From NCBI GenBank assembly GCA_002310015.1, contig DBYQ01000058.1, forward strand, positions 1 to 63,380: a DNA stretch of 63,380 nucleotides. The letters run 5' to 3'. How positions within the stretch are numbered: position 1 is the stretch's first letter; every line of letters begins with the position of its first letter. Below are positions 42,406 to 50,999 of the stretch, piece after piece. The translations under genes and the position numbers were made by a program. This stretch comes from Bacteroidales bacterium UBA1182 (GTDB lineage: Bacteria > Bacteroidota > Bacteroidia > Bacteroidales > Bacteroidaceae). The notes beneath the pieces are model-generated. The model did not search any database. It saw only the letters and a program-made list of their open reading frames with translations, and had not been told where the DNA came from.

Positions 42406-44025
42406 TTTGTTTTTGTCTTGGTAGAGGAAGCGGCGGATCTTGTGCGTGGCGGTCTTGTTGAAGGGTTCTTTCATGACCTCTACGTCCTTGATCTTGAGGA
42501 AATGGCTCACCTTGGAGTTGACAAATTCCATCACCTCTTTCTTGCGGCGCTCTATGTTTTCAAGGAACTTTTCCTGTCCCTCCAGATTCCAGTCAACAGC
42601 GCCCTCGTTGAACTGGACAAGAGCTACAAGCTGTCCGGCGCGGCTTATTACGAGTGATTCATTCACGTCCGATATCTTGTTGATGACGCTCTCTATCTCC
42701 TCAGGGTAGATGTTCTCGCCCGATGCGCCTATGATTACGTTGCCTGATCGGCCCAGGATGGAGTATCGGCCCTTCTTGTCCATGGTGGCGATATCACCGG
42801 TGCGCATCCAGCCGTCATCAGTCATTACGGCACGGGTACGGGCGTAATCCTTGTAGTATCCCAGCATTACGTTGGGCCCTTTTACCTGCAGTTCGCCCTG
42901 ACCGGTCTCCGGGTTGACATCGGCCAGACGTACCTGCACCTCATATGATGCGGTGCCTGTAGTACCCAGATGTGTGCGCTTGGGGCCGGCATCGCATATC
43001 AGCGGGGCGGTCTCAGTGAGGCCGTAGCCTATTGCGTAGGGGAACTTGATGTTGCGCAGGAACTCCTCAACCTCGCGGTCCAGCTTGGAGCCGCCTATGC
43101 CAAAGAAACGTACGCGGCCGCCAAACTGCTGCTTTACCTTCTTGCCTACCAGGAAGTAGAGTATACGTGGGAAGTGTTTCTTGAGGTAGCGCAGGTACTT
43201 GCTGCCGGCTATTGTGGGGAATATCTTGCCGCGGATGACCTTCTCGATGATGAGTGGTACCGATAATATCGTGGTGGGGCGTATCTTGAGCAGAGCCTGG
43301 CTCAGTATGGTGGGAGTGGGAGGCTTCTGGATGTAATAGACGGGGCAGCCGGTGGAGAGCGGATAGAGCATGCCTATGCTCATCTCGTATGTATGGGCCA
43401 GCGGCAGGATGGACAGGAATACGTCCTTGCGGCGATATACCTTGTGCGCATACCATGCCTCAAGCACGTTGTGGCAGAAGTTGCGGTGGCTCAGCATCAC
43501 GCCTTTGGCATTACCTGTGGTGCCCGATGTGTAGATGATGGCGGCAATATCAGTGGCATCGGGTACTTTACTGCGTCCATCGCATGTATAGCTCTCATCC
43601 TCAGCTTTGATAAGGTCAAATGTGCTGATATCTATTATGATATTCAGGCGGTTATATGATTCTCTACTTATCTTGAGGAGTTGTTTTTGGCTTACGAATG
43701 CGGCCTTTGCTTCAGAGTGGACTAGGATATTCTCAACCTCATTTGGTGAAAGATCAGGTAACATGGGCACTGCAATTCGGCCGTGTGCTGTTATTGCGAA
43801 GAAGGCTACTGCCCAGTTGGGCATGTTCTCTGAGAGGATGGCTACCTTATCGGCCGGATTGAGTCCGAATGTGCCAAGCAGGCCTGACAGCTGATCGGCC
43901 TTGTCCCTGAACTGTGAGTATGTGTAGCTGCAGCCACCGTCCACAAAATCCGATGCAAGGCGGTTGCGGTTTACGTTTGTTGTGTATTCAAGCAGATCGG
44001 CAAGTGTTGTGAATCTGTGTCTCAT
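42400..44025 (-). CDS. Long-chain acyl-CoA/acyl-ACP ligase (AMP-binding)
   Basis: A 541-residue ANL-superfamily enzyme that activates fatty acids with ATP. Motifs: AAIIYTSGTTGNAKGVMLSHRNF (P-loop), YGLTETAPLICD, GWMRTGDIATMDKKG and the C-terminal PFNKTATHKIRRF with a candidate catalytic Lys. Its start overlaps the stop of the acyltransferase gene by four bases, so the two are translationally coupled. Activation of a fatty acid followed by transfer to a lipid acceptor is the likely joint job. The stop TGA is at the edge of a REP. Confidence 0.92.
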   Translation of the reverse strand: MRHRFTTLADLLEYTTNVNRNRLASDFVDGGCSYTYSQFRDKADQLSGLLGTFGLNPADKVAILSENMPNWAVAFFAITAHGRIAVPMLPDLSPNEVENILVHSEAKAAFVSQKQLLKISRESYNRLNIIIDISTFDLIKAEDESYTCDGRSKVPDATDIAAIIYTSGTTGNAKGVMLSHRNFCHNVLEAWYAHKVYRRKDVFLSILPLAHTYEMSIGMLYPLSTGCPVYYIQKPPTPTILSQALLKIRPTTILSVPLIIEKVIRGKIFPTIAGSKYLRYLKKHFPRILYFLVGKKVKQQFGGRVRFFGIGGSKLDREVEEFLRNIKFPYAIGYGLTETAPLICDAGPKRTHLGTTGTASYEVQVRLADVNPETGQGELQVKGPNVMLGYYKDYARTRAVMTDDGWMRTGDIATMDKKGRYSILGRSGNVIIGASGENIYPEEIESVINKISDVNESLVISRAGQLVALVQFNEGAVDWNLEGQEKFLENIERRKKEVMEFVNSKVSHFLKIKDVEVMKEPFNKTATHKIRRFLYQDKNKK

Positions 44026-44573
44026 TTTGTAAGGTATTTGTTGGGATGACGTCCTTTAAGGTTCATGCTTTCATATATTTCCTGGATGCGGCGGGTATCG
44101 GCGTTGGCATCATCTGTAAGCTCAAATTTCTGATCTACCGCGATTCTTTTGCGGCCCCAGTCAAAGTAGCAGAGGTAAACGGGGATGTTTGCTGCCTTGG
44201 CAATGAAGTGATAGCCGGTTTTCCAGCGGCTCACTGGCTTGCGTGTGCCCTCTGGGGCGATTGCCAGATGCATCAGGTCTGTCTTTTCCATCTCTTTAAG
44301 TACGGAACGGACCACTGCGCCGGGATGCTTTCTATCCACAGGTATGCCTCCGATGGCTCTCAAGATCCAGCCTAAGGGCGGGAAGAAGAGGCTTTTCTTT
44401 ACCATGCAGAAAGTTTTGCCGCCTATGGATACGTAGAACAGGTATGCCACAACAAAGTCAAGCATTGATGTATGGGGTACTCCCAGAAGTATGCACTTGG
44501 GTTCAGGGGGGAGGAATGTGCTCTTTTCCCAGCCCCAGACTTTGAGTATCCATCCGCAGAATTTACGCCACAT
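44022..44573 (-). CDS. PlsC-like 1-acyl-glycerol-3-phosphate acyltransferase family
   Basis: A 183-residue acyltransferase with the motif I variant GVPHTSMLDFVVAYL (His and Asp spaced as in HxxxxD), motif II-like GGIPVDRKHPGAVV and motif III APEGTRKPV. It is shorter than typical PlsC (about 240 residues), like other Bacteroidetes members of this subfamily. It transfers an acyl chain to a phospholipid precursor or related acceptor. It is the first gene of the operon with the acyl-CoA ligase and hotdog thioesterase. Confidence 0.88.
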   Translation of the reverse strand: MWRKFCGWILKVWGWEKSTFLPPEPKCILLGVPHTSMLDFVVAYLFYVSIGGKTFCMVKKSLFFPPLGWILRAIGGIPVDRKHPGAVVRSVLKEMEKTDLMHLAIAPEGTRKPVSRWKTGYHFIAKAANIPVYLCYFDWGRKRIAVDQKFELTDDANADTRRIQEIYESMNLKGRHPNKYLTK

Positions 44574-44682
44574 AAGGTTTGTTTTTTAATAAGGCTGCAA
44601 AATTACTCATTCACTATGGTACTTTTTGTATACTTATTATAAATGTGGTTAATGCGCTTGGGTTTGTGGCGAAATGAGTGGG

Positions 44683-44868
44683 GGAATTGAGGGGTTATAC
44701 CCTCCTGAAACTACGCGCCTTGCGGCGCTATCCCTCCCATCCCTAATAAGACGCTCTGAAAGACGTGAACAAGTTCCCATCTTCCAGAGCATCTTCTTAG
44801 TGACGGGCCCCTCCCTCTGACGCGCCGAGGGTGGCGACGGTTTCTGGAGGGTATAACCCCTCAATTCC
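44683..44868. mobile_element. MITE-like element with 23-bp perfect terminal inverted repeats
   Basis: GGAATTGAGGGGTTATACCC plus TCC at 44683-44705 is exactly complementary to 44846-44868. The 140 bases between are GC-rich and hold no convincing gene. It occupies most of the 427-base gap between the acyltransferase gene and the DUF39 gene. No clear target duplication is visible. The remaining gap holds a REP pair and a promoter. Confidence 0.65.
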
Positions 44869-44885
44869 GCTCACTGGGAGAGATA

Positions 44886-44961
44886 TGATACAATTGGGGA
44901 CAGACCCCTTTTGTATCATTTTCGAAAATAGTACAAAAGGGGTCTGACCCCAATTGTATCA
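44886..44961. repeat. REP pair N, inverted
   Basis: Cores at 44889-44915 (centre GGGGACAGACCCC with A/T stem) and 44932-44958. They stand directly upstream of the DUF39 promoter box. Confidence 0.93.
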
Positions 44962-44969
44962 TTTTTGTT

Positions 44970-44977
44970 TATCTTTG
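44970..44977 (+). promoter_or_regulatory. -7 box TATCTTTG of the DUF39 operon
   Basis: Exact consensus, 23 bases before the ATG at 45001. Confidence 0.6.
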
Positions 44978-45000
44978 CAGTCGTTTTAGAAAACTTTGAA

Positions 45001-46146
45001 ATGAGTAAGAGTTACGAGGAGATTAATGATAAGATCCGCAAGGGTAAGGCAGTGGTGCTTACGGCCGAGGAGGTATCGGAAATGGCCAAGACCATGAAGC
45101 CCAAGGAGATTCTTGACAAGGTTGATGTGGTTACTACCGCTACATTCGGCGCAATGTGCTCAAGCGGCGCGTTCCTGAACTTTGGTCACGCTAATCCGCC
45201 TATCCGCATGGAGAGGATTGAGATAAACGGCGTGCCTGTAAGCGGCGGCCTGGCTGCTGTGGATACTTTTGTGGGTGCTACTGACTGCAACCCGCAGAAC
45301 CCCACATACGGCGGCGCACACATAATCCAGGAGCTGATTGACGGTAAGGAACTGACTCTGGAGGCTTGGGGTAAGGGCACTGACTGCTACCCGCGCAAGC
45401 ATATCAAGACCCAGATAAGCCTTAAGACCATCAATGAGGCCATACTGATGAATCCGCGTAACGCATATCAGAACTATAATGTGGCAGTGAACTCTACAGA
45501 CCGCACGCTCTATACTTATATGGGCACTCTGCTGCCGCGCATGAAGAATGCGTCGTACAGCTCGGCTGGTGAGCTTTCACCTTTGCTGAATGATCCTGAG
45601 TGCAGGACCATAGGATTGGGTACACGCATTTTCCTTTGCGGAACTCAGGGTTATGTGGTTTGGAACGGCACTCAGTTCAACTGCTCAAAGCCGCTCAATG
45701 AATATGGCGTTCCGATGGGTAATGCTCGTACATTGGCCCTGATGGGTGAGATGCGTGAGATGTCGAGCGAGTTCCTGCGCGGAGCTTATTTTGAGAAATA
45801 CGGTGTTACGATGTACGTAGGCGTGGGTGTTCCAATTCCGCTGCTGGATGAGGACTTGGCTCACCGCGTAAGTATACGTAACAGCCAGATTGATACTTTC
45901 ATTGAGGATTACGGCTGTAAGGGTGACCTTATTGGTAAGGTTAATTATGAGCAGTTGCGCTCCGGTGAGATTGAATTCATGGGTAAGAAGATCCATACCG
46001 CTCCGCTTTCAAGTCTTTATAAGGCACGCAAGATTGCCGCCATTCTTAAGGATTGGATAGAGAAGGGACAGTTTGAACTGACCGCTCCTGTACGCCCGAT
46101 GCCTACGGGGACGTCACTTCAGGGACTTAAAGATTTAAACTTGTAA
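45001..46146 (+). CDS. DUF39 protein, L-aspartate semialdehyde sulfurtransferase-like
   Basis: A 381-residue protein of the COG1900/DUF39 family, known from methanogens and some bacteria to take part in making homocysteine directly from aspartate semialdehyde and a sulfide source. Recognisable segments are SYEEINDKIRKGKAVVLTAEEVSEMAK, TTATFGAMCSSGAFLNFGH, GGAHIIQELIDGKE, TRIFLCGTQGYVVWNGTQ and VGVGVPIPLLDEDLA; conserved Cys residues occur in MCSSG and FLCG. The next genes encode the NIL-ferredoxin and UPF0280 proteins, the same trio as in methanogens, which supports the assignment. Confidence 0.9.
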   Translation: MSKSYEEINDKIRKGKAVVLTAEEVSEMAKTMKPKEILDKVDVVTTATFGAMCSSGAFLNFGHANPPIRMERIEINGVPVSGGLAAVDTFVGATDCNPQNPTYGGAHIIQELIDGKELTLEAWGKGTDCYPRKHIKTQISLKTINEAILMNPRNAYQNYNVAVNSTDRTLYTYMGTLLPRMKNASYSSAGELSPLLNDPECRTIGLGTRIFLCGTQGYVVWNGTQFNCSKPLNEYGVPMGNARTLALMGEMREMSSEFLRGAYFEKYGVTMYVGVGVPIPLLDEDLAHRVSIRNSQIDTFIEDYGCKGDLIGKVNYEQLRSGEIEFMGKKIHTAPLSSLYKARKIAAILKDWIEKGQFELTAPVRPMPTGTSLQGLKDLNL

Positions 46147-46157
46147 ATCAGCACGTT

Positions 46158-46568
46158 ATGACAAAGAAAGTAGTTATTTCATTCCCTGATGGCGAGGCCA
46201 GCCGCCCGCTTATTTATGAGCTGATTAAGAAGTTTGACATCATGGTCAGCATCATCAAGGCCGATATTGACGGAGGTCGACGTGGCAAACTTGTACTTGA
46301 ACTTGATTCTGACTCTGAGCATATCCGCAGGGCCATTGATTTCATGAAGGAGAGTGGGGTGGATGTAAGTCCGCTTGAAAAGAAAATAAGCTATGATGAC
46401 AGCAAGTGCGTGAGCTGCGGTGCATGTACATCGGCCTGTCCATCAGGTGCCCTCTCAATCGGCGCCCCGGATTGGAAGCTCCGTTTCCAGCCCGATAAGT
46501 GCGTGGTATGCAAGCTCTGCATCACTGCATGCCCGCTCAAGCTCTTCCACATAGAGTTTGCTGACTGA
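46158..46568 (+). CDS. NIL-domain ferredoxin, 2x[4Fe-4S]
   Basis: A 136-residue protein. Residues 1-75 form a NIL domain (KKVVISFPDGEASRPLIYELIKKF), a small ACT-like fold also seen in methionine ABC transporters. Residues 80-136 hold two [4Fe-4S] motifs: CVSCGACTSACPSGA and CVVCKLCITACP. It is the redox partner of the DUF39 protein in homocysteine formation. It lies 11 bases after the DUF39 gene. Confidence 0.94.
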   Translation: MTKKVVISFPDGEASRPLIYELIKKFDIMVSIIKADIDGGRRGKLVLELDSDSEHIRRAIDFMKESGVDVSPLEKKISYDDSKCVSCGACTSACPSGALSIGAPDWKLRFQPDKCVVCKLCITACPLKLFHIEFAD

Positions 46569-46581
46569 TATTACAGTTCCT

Positions 46582-47331
46582 ATGGAATATAAGGAACGCA
46601 CATACAGGACCCGTTTTGCTGGCGATGCCCGCCGCTGGTTCTGCGTAAAGTTCCTTGAATCAGACCTTTGGATAGGAGTCGACAGCGGCTCCTATTCTGC
46701 GTCTATGGAGGCCGATGTTTATGCGATGCTCGTGGAGTTACGCCGCGCTATGGATGCGTATCTGCTTATGGATCCCGGGTATAAGGCCGCTCTTACGCCT
46801 TATGATGCAGGTCTTGAAGCTCTTTCCATCCTGCAAGAGATGTCGCGCGTGAGCCACAAAACCGGAATTGGCCCCATGAGTGCTGTAGCCGGTGCTGTTG
46901 CTCTGCGCGTAGCCGATTTTATCAAGAGCAGGTATGCCGTAAAAGAGGTAATCGTAGAGAACGGAGGTGATATCTACGCCGAAGCAACGAGCGATATGGA
47001 TATAAGCGTCTTTGCCGGTCAGTCCCCATTATCCGAAAGAGTAGGGCTCCACATCCCCGCATCGGCCTTCCCCCTAGGAATCTGCACCTCCAGCGGCACC
47101 GTAGGCCCCTCCCTAAGCCTAGGTAGAGCCGATGCCATGCTGATAATCTGCAAAGACGTCCTGCTAGCCGACAGCTACGCGACAGCCTTTGCCAACCGCA
47201 TCCAAACCGTAAACGACCTCCAACCCGTAATAGATCGCATTTCTAATACTCCTGCTATTCAAGGAGCGTTAGCCGTAAAAGACGACCGCCTTGCAGTATG
47301 CGGCCTCTACGAGCTGAGACTTTTCAAATAA
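46582..47331 (+). CDS. UPF0280 (COG2122) ApbE-related protein
   Basis: A 249-residue protein distantly related to ApbE FAD transferases, with VSHKTGIGPMSAVAGAVALRVAD, ENGGDIYAE and GICTSSGTVGPSLSLGRADAMLII. COG2122 proteins accompany DUF39 and NIL-ferredoxin in methanogens and have been linked genetically to sulfide use for homocysteine. ATG 46582 is taken because a TTG at 46558 would overlap the previous gene. From about 47030 the coding strand becomes notably C-rich, unlike the first half. Confidence 0.88.
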   Translation: MEYKERTYRTRFAGDARRWFCVKFLESDLWIGVDSGSYSASMEADVYAMLVELRRAMDAYLLMDPGYKAALTPYDAGLEALSILQEMSRVSHKTGIGPMSAVAGAVALRVADFIKSRYAVKEVIVENGGDIYAEATSDMDISVFAGQSPLSERVGLHIPASAFPLGICTSSGTVGPSLSLGRADAMLIICKDVLLADSYATAFANRIQTVNDLQPVIDRISNTPAIQGALAVKDDRLAVCGLYELRLFK

Positions 47332-47379
47332 AAGGGCTAAAGACCCAAACTGAAAAAGTCTCGCACATTATTTTATTTC

Positions 47380-47475
47380 GCTAACGCGAAAAGCGCGCGA
47401 CCAGTGGGAGGGGCCCGCGCCATAGGCGTGGGAGGGCCGGCCGAAGGCCGCTTTTGGAAGGGTATCACCCCTTTT
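47380..47475. other. GC-rich hairpin region before the GH115 gene
   Basis: TTTCGCTAACGCGAAA, then CGCGCG, GGCCGGCCGAAGGCCGC and GGAAGGGTATCACCCCTTTTT. The last part resembles the end of the element at 44683-44868 (GGAGGGTATAACCCCT), so it may be a decayed relative. The 206-base gap also holds the GH115 promoter. Confidence 0.4.
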
Positions 47476-47502
47476 TTATTTGGAAAGTCGCTGTTAAATA
47501 CC

Positions 47503-47510
47503 TATCTTCG
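47503..47510 (+). promoter_or_regulatory. -7-like box TATCTTCG of the GH115 gene
   Basis: One change from TAnnTTTG, 27 bases before the ATG at 47538. Confidence 0.4.
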
Positions 47511-47537
47511 CAAGCAATAAAACCAACCAAATATAGT

Positions 47538-50096
47538 ATGAGAAAGATTTTATTAGTCCTAAGCGTGTTTGCGCTTACGTGTGCATCGGCCATTGCTGCC
47601 GATAACAAAGGCATTTCATTTAATGAATTATCCGGTGACAGATTTACCCTTATTGAGAACGGCAAACCCGTGCAGATTCTGGCCGATGAGGCTGATAAGA
47701 GCGGTGTTCAGATTGCTCTGAAGGCTTTGCAGAAGGATTTCAAGGCTGTAGCAGGGCAGGAGGCTAAGGTGATTTATGATGCAGCCGGCATAAGCGGTAA
47801 GCCTGTGATTGTAGGTACAATTGACAGCAAGTACATTGCCCAGATTATCAAGGCTAAGAAGATCAACAAGAAGGATCTGCAGGGCAAGCGTGAAAAGTAC
47901 ATCATGACTGTTGTGGAGAATCCTATCAAGGGTATTGATGAGGCTATGGTGATTGCAGGTAGCGATATGCGCGGTGCCATTTACGGTATATATGAATTGT
48001 CTGAGCAGATTGGCGTATCTCCCTGGTACTACTGGGCTGACGTTCCAATTGAGCATCAGGATAACATTTCATTGGCTAAGGGCACTTATACCGCAGGTGA
48101 GCCTGCAGTGACCTATCGTGGCATATTCCTGAATGATGAGGCTCCGTGCCTTACCACATGGGTCAAGAATACATTCGGCACACAGCGCGGCGGACATGAG
48201 TTCTACGCATGCTGCTTTGAACTGATCCTGCGTCTGCGCGGTAACTTTATGTGGCCCGCCATGTGGGACTGGGCATTCTATGCTGATGATCCTGAGAACT
48301 CCAAGACAGCCAATGACATGGGCGTGATAATGGGAACATCTCACCATGAGCCGATGGCCCGCAACCATCAGGAATGGGCCCGTAACCCCAAGGCATACGG
48401 CGGCCAGTGGGACTATACCACCAACAAGCAGGAGCTGCAGAGGTTCTTCCGTGAGGGCGTGGAGCGCGCCAAGAATACCGAGGACCTTATTACTATAGGT
48501 ATGCGCGGTGACGGCGATGCCGAACTGCGCGGCAGCGACGAGGACAATATGAAGATGCTGGAGGGCCTCTTTGCCGACCAGCGCCAGATAATCAAGGAGG
48601 TAACCGGAAAGCCTGCCGAGCAGCGTCCGCAGGTATGGGCACTCTACAAGGAGGTTCAGACCTATTATAACAAGGGTTTGCGCGTGCCTGACGATGTGAT
48701 CATCCTTTTGTCCGATGACAACTGGGGCGATATCCGCCGTCTGCCCAATGCCGAGGAGCGCAAGCGTAAAGGCGGCTGGGGTATGTACTATCATGTGGAC
48801 TATGTAGGTGCACCGCGTAACTCAAAGTGGTTGAATATCACTCCGATACAGCACCTTTGGGAGCAGATGCAGCTTACATACGATTACGGAGTTGACAAAA
48901 TCTGGGTGCTTAATGTTGGTGACCTCAAGCCTATGGAGTATCCCATCACACTGTTCCTGGATATGGCCTGGAACCCCACATCATTCACCGTTGACAACCT
49001 GCTGGATCACACCTACGAGTTCTGCAAGGAGTTCTTCGGTGAGGAGGAGGCTCAGGAGGCTGCTCGCATACTGAACCTTTGCTGCAAGTACAACGGCCGT
49101 ATAAGCGCCGAGATGCTTGATGCCCGTCAGTACTACACACTTGAGACCGGTGAGTTTGAGCAGGTTTGCGATGATTACGCACGTCTGGAGGCTGAGGCTC
49201 TGCGTCAGTATCTGAGACTCAAGCCTGAGTACCGCGATGCTTATCAGCAGATAATACTGTTCCCCGTACAGGCTATGGGTAACATCTATGACATGTACTA
49301 CAGCCAGGCCATGAACCAGAAGCTGGCCCGCAACAATGATCCGGCTGCAAACTACTGGGCTGAGCGTTGCGAGCGTGACTTTAAGCGTGATGCCGAGCTC
49401 TGCGCCTATTATAATAAGGAGATGGCCGGCGGCAAGTGGAACGGCATGATGATCCAGAAGCACATTGGCTATACATCATGGAACGATAATTTCCGCGCCG
49501 ATACACAGCCGCGCGTAAGCCGCGTTGAGGTGGGAGAGAAGAATGGAGGATACGTTTTCACTCAGAAGGATGGCGTTGTTGCCATGGAGGCTGAGCACTA
49601 CTATTCACAAAATGCAGTTACCACCGGTTCAGCCAAGTGGACTACAATTCCTTTCATGGGCCGAACGCTGTCAGGCGTGGCTTTGATGCCTTACAGCCAG
49701 CCTACCGATGGCGCCAGCATGACCTATAAGTTCAATCTTAATGATGATGTTGATAATCTCTCAGCTGTGATTGCAGTTAATGCCACATTGACATTCTACC
49801 GTCTTGAGGGACACCGCTACATGGTAAGCCTGGATGGCGGTCAGGAGGTTGAAGTTGTGTTCAATGAGCGTCTGAATGAGGATCAGCGTAACATTTACTC
49901 AGTTTACTATCCCACAGTTGCTACCCGTGTCAAGGATGACCGCGTACAGCTGGGCAAGGCTGCCAAGGGCGAGCATACACTGACTATCCGTCCTATTGAG
50001 CCGGGAACCGTGTTTGAGAAGGTTGTGATTGATGCTGGCGGGTATATTAAGAGCTATCTCTTCATGCCGGAGTCTCCGTACGTCAGGGAAAATTGA
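47538..50096 (+). CDS. Glycoside hydrolase family 115, xylan alpha-1,2-glucuronidase
   Basis: An 852-residue secreted enzyme (signal MRKILLVLSVFALTCASAIA) that removes glucuronic or 4-O-methyl-glucuronic acid from xylan. GH115 traits: N-terminal YGIYELSEQIGVSPWYYWADVP, then YRGIFLNDEAPCLTTW, LRLRGNFMWPAMW, MGTSHHEPMARNHQEW, TIGMRGDGDAEL, WALYKEVQTYY, ILLSDDNWGDIRRLP, MYYHVDYVGAPRNSKWLN, and a C-terminal carbohydrate-binding-like domain (VVAMEAEHYYSQNAV onward). The first 28 codons of a longer frame are untranslated leader. The stop falls in a heptamer. Confidence 0.94.
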   Translation: MRKILLVLSVFALTCASAIAADNKGISFNELSGDRFTLIENGKPVQILADEADKSGVQIALKALQKDFKAVAGQEAKVIYDAAGISGKPVIVGTIDSKYIAQIIKAKKINKKDLQGKREKYIMTVVENPIKGIDEAMVIAGSDMRGAIYGIYELSEQIGVSPWYYWADVPIEHQDNISLAKGTYTAGEPAVTYRGIFLNDEAPCLTTWVKNTFGTQRGGHEFYACCFELILRLRGNFMWPAMWDWAFYADDPENSKTANDMGVIMGTSHHEPMARNHQEWARNPKAYGGQWDYTTNKQELQRFFREGVERAKNTEDLITIGMRGDGDAELRGSDEDNMKMLEGLFADQRQIIKEVTGKPAEQRPQVWALYKEVQTYYNKGLRVPDDVIILLSDDNWGDIRRLPNAEERKRKGGWGMYYHVDYVGAPRNSKWLNITPIQHLWEQMQLTYDYGVDKIWVLNVGDLKPMEYPITLFLDMAWNPTSFTVDNLLDHTYEFCKEFFGEEEAQEAARILNLCCKYNGRISAEMLDARQYYTLETGEFEQVCDDYARLEAEALRQYLRLKPEYRDAYQQIILFPVQAMGNIYDMYYSQAMNQKLARNNDPAANYWAERCERDFKRDAELCAYYNKEMAGGKWNGMMIQKHIGYTSWNDNFRADTQPRVSRVEVGEKNGGYVFTQKDGVVAMEAEHYYSQNAVTTGSAKWTTIPFMGRTLSGVALMPYSQPTDGASMTYKFNLNDDVDNLSAVIAVNATLTFYRLEGHRYMVSLDGGQEVEVVFNERLNEDQRNIYSVYYPTVATRVKDDRVQLGKAAKGEHTLTIRPIEPGTVFEKVVIDAGGYIKSYLFMPESPYVREN

Positions 50097-50207
50097 GAAT
50101 TGAAAATTATAAAAAAGGTTCGGAAAACTCCGAACCTTTTTTAATGTCGCGGGTTATTACGCAGGTGCTTGTTAATTTTCAATTTTCAATTTTCAATTCT
50201 CAATTCT
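50091..50207 (+). repeat. Heptamer-bounded element, type 1 (copy 4)
   Basis: Heptamers containing the GH115 stop, hairpin at 50111-50142, AATGTCGCGGG, ACGCAGGTGCTTGT and four inverted heptamers that end at the stop of the next gene. Convergent junction. Confidence 0.9.
50111..50142. terminator. Bidirectional terminator-like hairpin in type 1 element
   Basis: Arms A6-GGTTCGGA and TCCGAACC-T6 around a short loop. Confidence 0.75.
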
Positions 50208-50928
50208 AAAAGTCCAAGCTTACCGTGAGCCCAAAAGCGGGGGACTTATCGGTAGGTAGGAATACTGTGGGTTCAAACTCAAACTGCAGGAGTTTGGCAG
50301 CCTGCCTTAATTCAAGTTCATTGTTGTACTCATCCGCTATCTTTTCTATCGCTCGTTTAGCCTTACCTCTGCCTATGCGGCCCCAGCAATAGAATGTGAG
50401 TGCCGGTACTGCTAATGCTCCTGAGATTATGTATAGCTTCTCTGACAGCCCAGGATCATCATCCGATCTGTGAGTGGCCGCTATAAGTGTAAGGATTGCG
50501 GTGGGAACAATAAGTATGGTTCCTATGGTTTCCTTATTATCGGCTTTAATGAAACTTTTACGGGCAGCATCAAATCTCTCAAACTGAACGGAATCCAGAA
50601 GCTGCTTCAAATCATCGTCACGGATAGCGTTGCCTGCGCCTCGGCCCTCTACGAAAGTAAGGTTAGCACTGCTTCTTTCAAGAGCCGTGCTGTCATTAAG
50701 GGTGTTGAAGCTACCCCAGCCGCCAAAGCCGCCGCCCATACCGCCACGACCTCCACCGCCTCCAAAGCCGCCTCCGCCGCCCATGCCCATACCGCCGCCG
50801 AAGCCGCCGCCTCCGCCCATACCACCGCCTCCACCGAAGCCACCTCCGCCGCCTCCGCCACGCTGAGCAAAGGTTACAACAGAAATCATCAGTATAAAAA
50901 ACAGTGTAATGGTTCTTTTGAGGTTCAT
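50206..50928 (-). CDS. Glycine-rich exported protein
   Basis: A 240-residue protein: signal peptide MNLKRTITLFFILMISVVTFAQ, then about 50 residues of nearly pure Gly with Phe, Met, Arg and Trp (GGGGGFGGGMGMGG units), then an ordered domain with an amphipathic segment (DDLKQLLDSVQFERFDAARKS), a hydrophobic helix pair (IGTILIVPTAILTLIAA; LYIISGALAVPALTFYCWG) and a charged C-terminal helix. It is likely membrane-anchored. I do not recognise the family. A start three codons earlier (50937) is also possible. The CotH protein gene with similar Gly tracts lies immediately upstream on the same strand. Confidence 0.7.
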   Translation of the reverse strand: MNLKRTITLFFILMISVVTFAQRGGGGGGGFGGGGGMGGGGGFGGGMGMGGGGGFGGGGGRGGMGGGFGGWGSFNTLNDSTALERSSANLTFVEGRGAGNAIRDDDLKQLLDSVQFERFDAARKSFIKADNKETIGTILIVPTAILTLIAATHRSDDDPGLSEKLYIISGALAVPALTFYCWGRIGRGKAKRAIEKIADEYNNELELRQAAKLLQFEFEPTVFLPTDKSPAFGLTVSLDF

Positions 50929-50999
50929 ATCGGGCATAGTAATTTACCGGGTTAGAGTTCTAATTTCCTATTAGACTCCATTCAGCCTTTTTGGTTTAA

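Noticed and set aside
44649..44864. A 71-residue minus-strand frame in the MITE-like element
   Set aside because: Composition is that of GC-rich palindromic DNA; no start signal or recognisable motif.
50630..50866. Proline-rich plus-strand frame opposite the Gly-rich gene
   Set aside because: It is the antisense shadow of GGC/GGT glycine codons; the minus-strand gene has a signal peptide and ordered domain.
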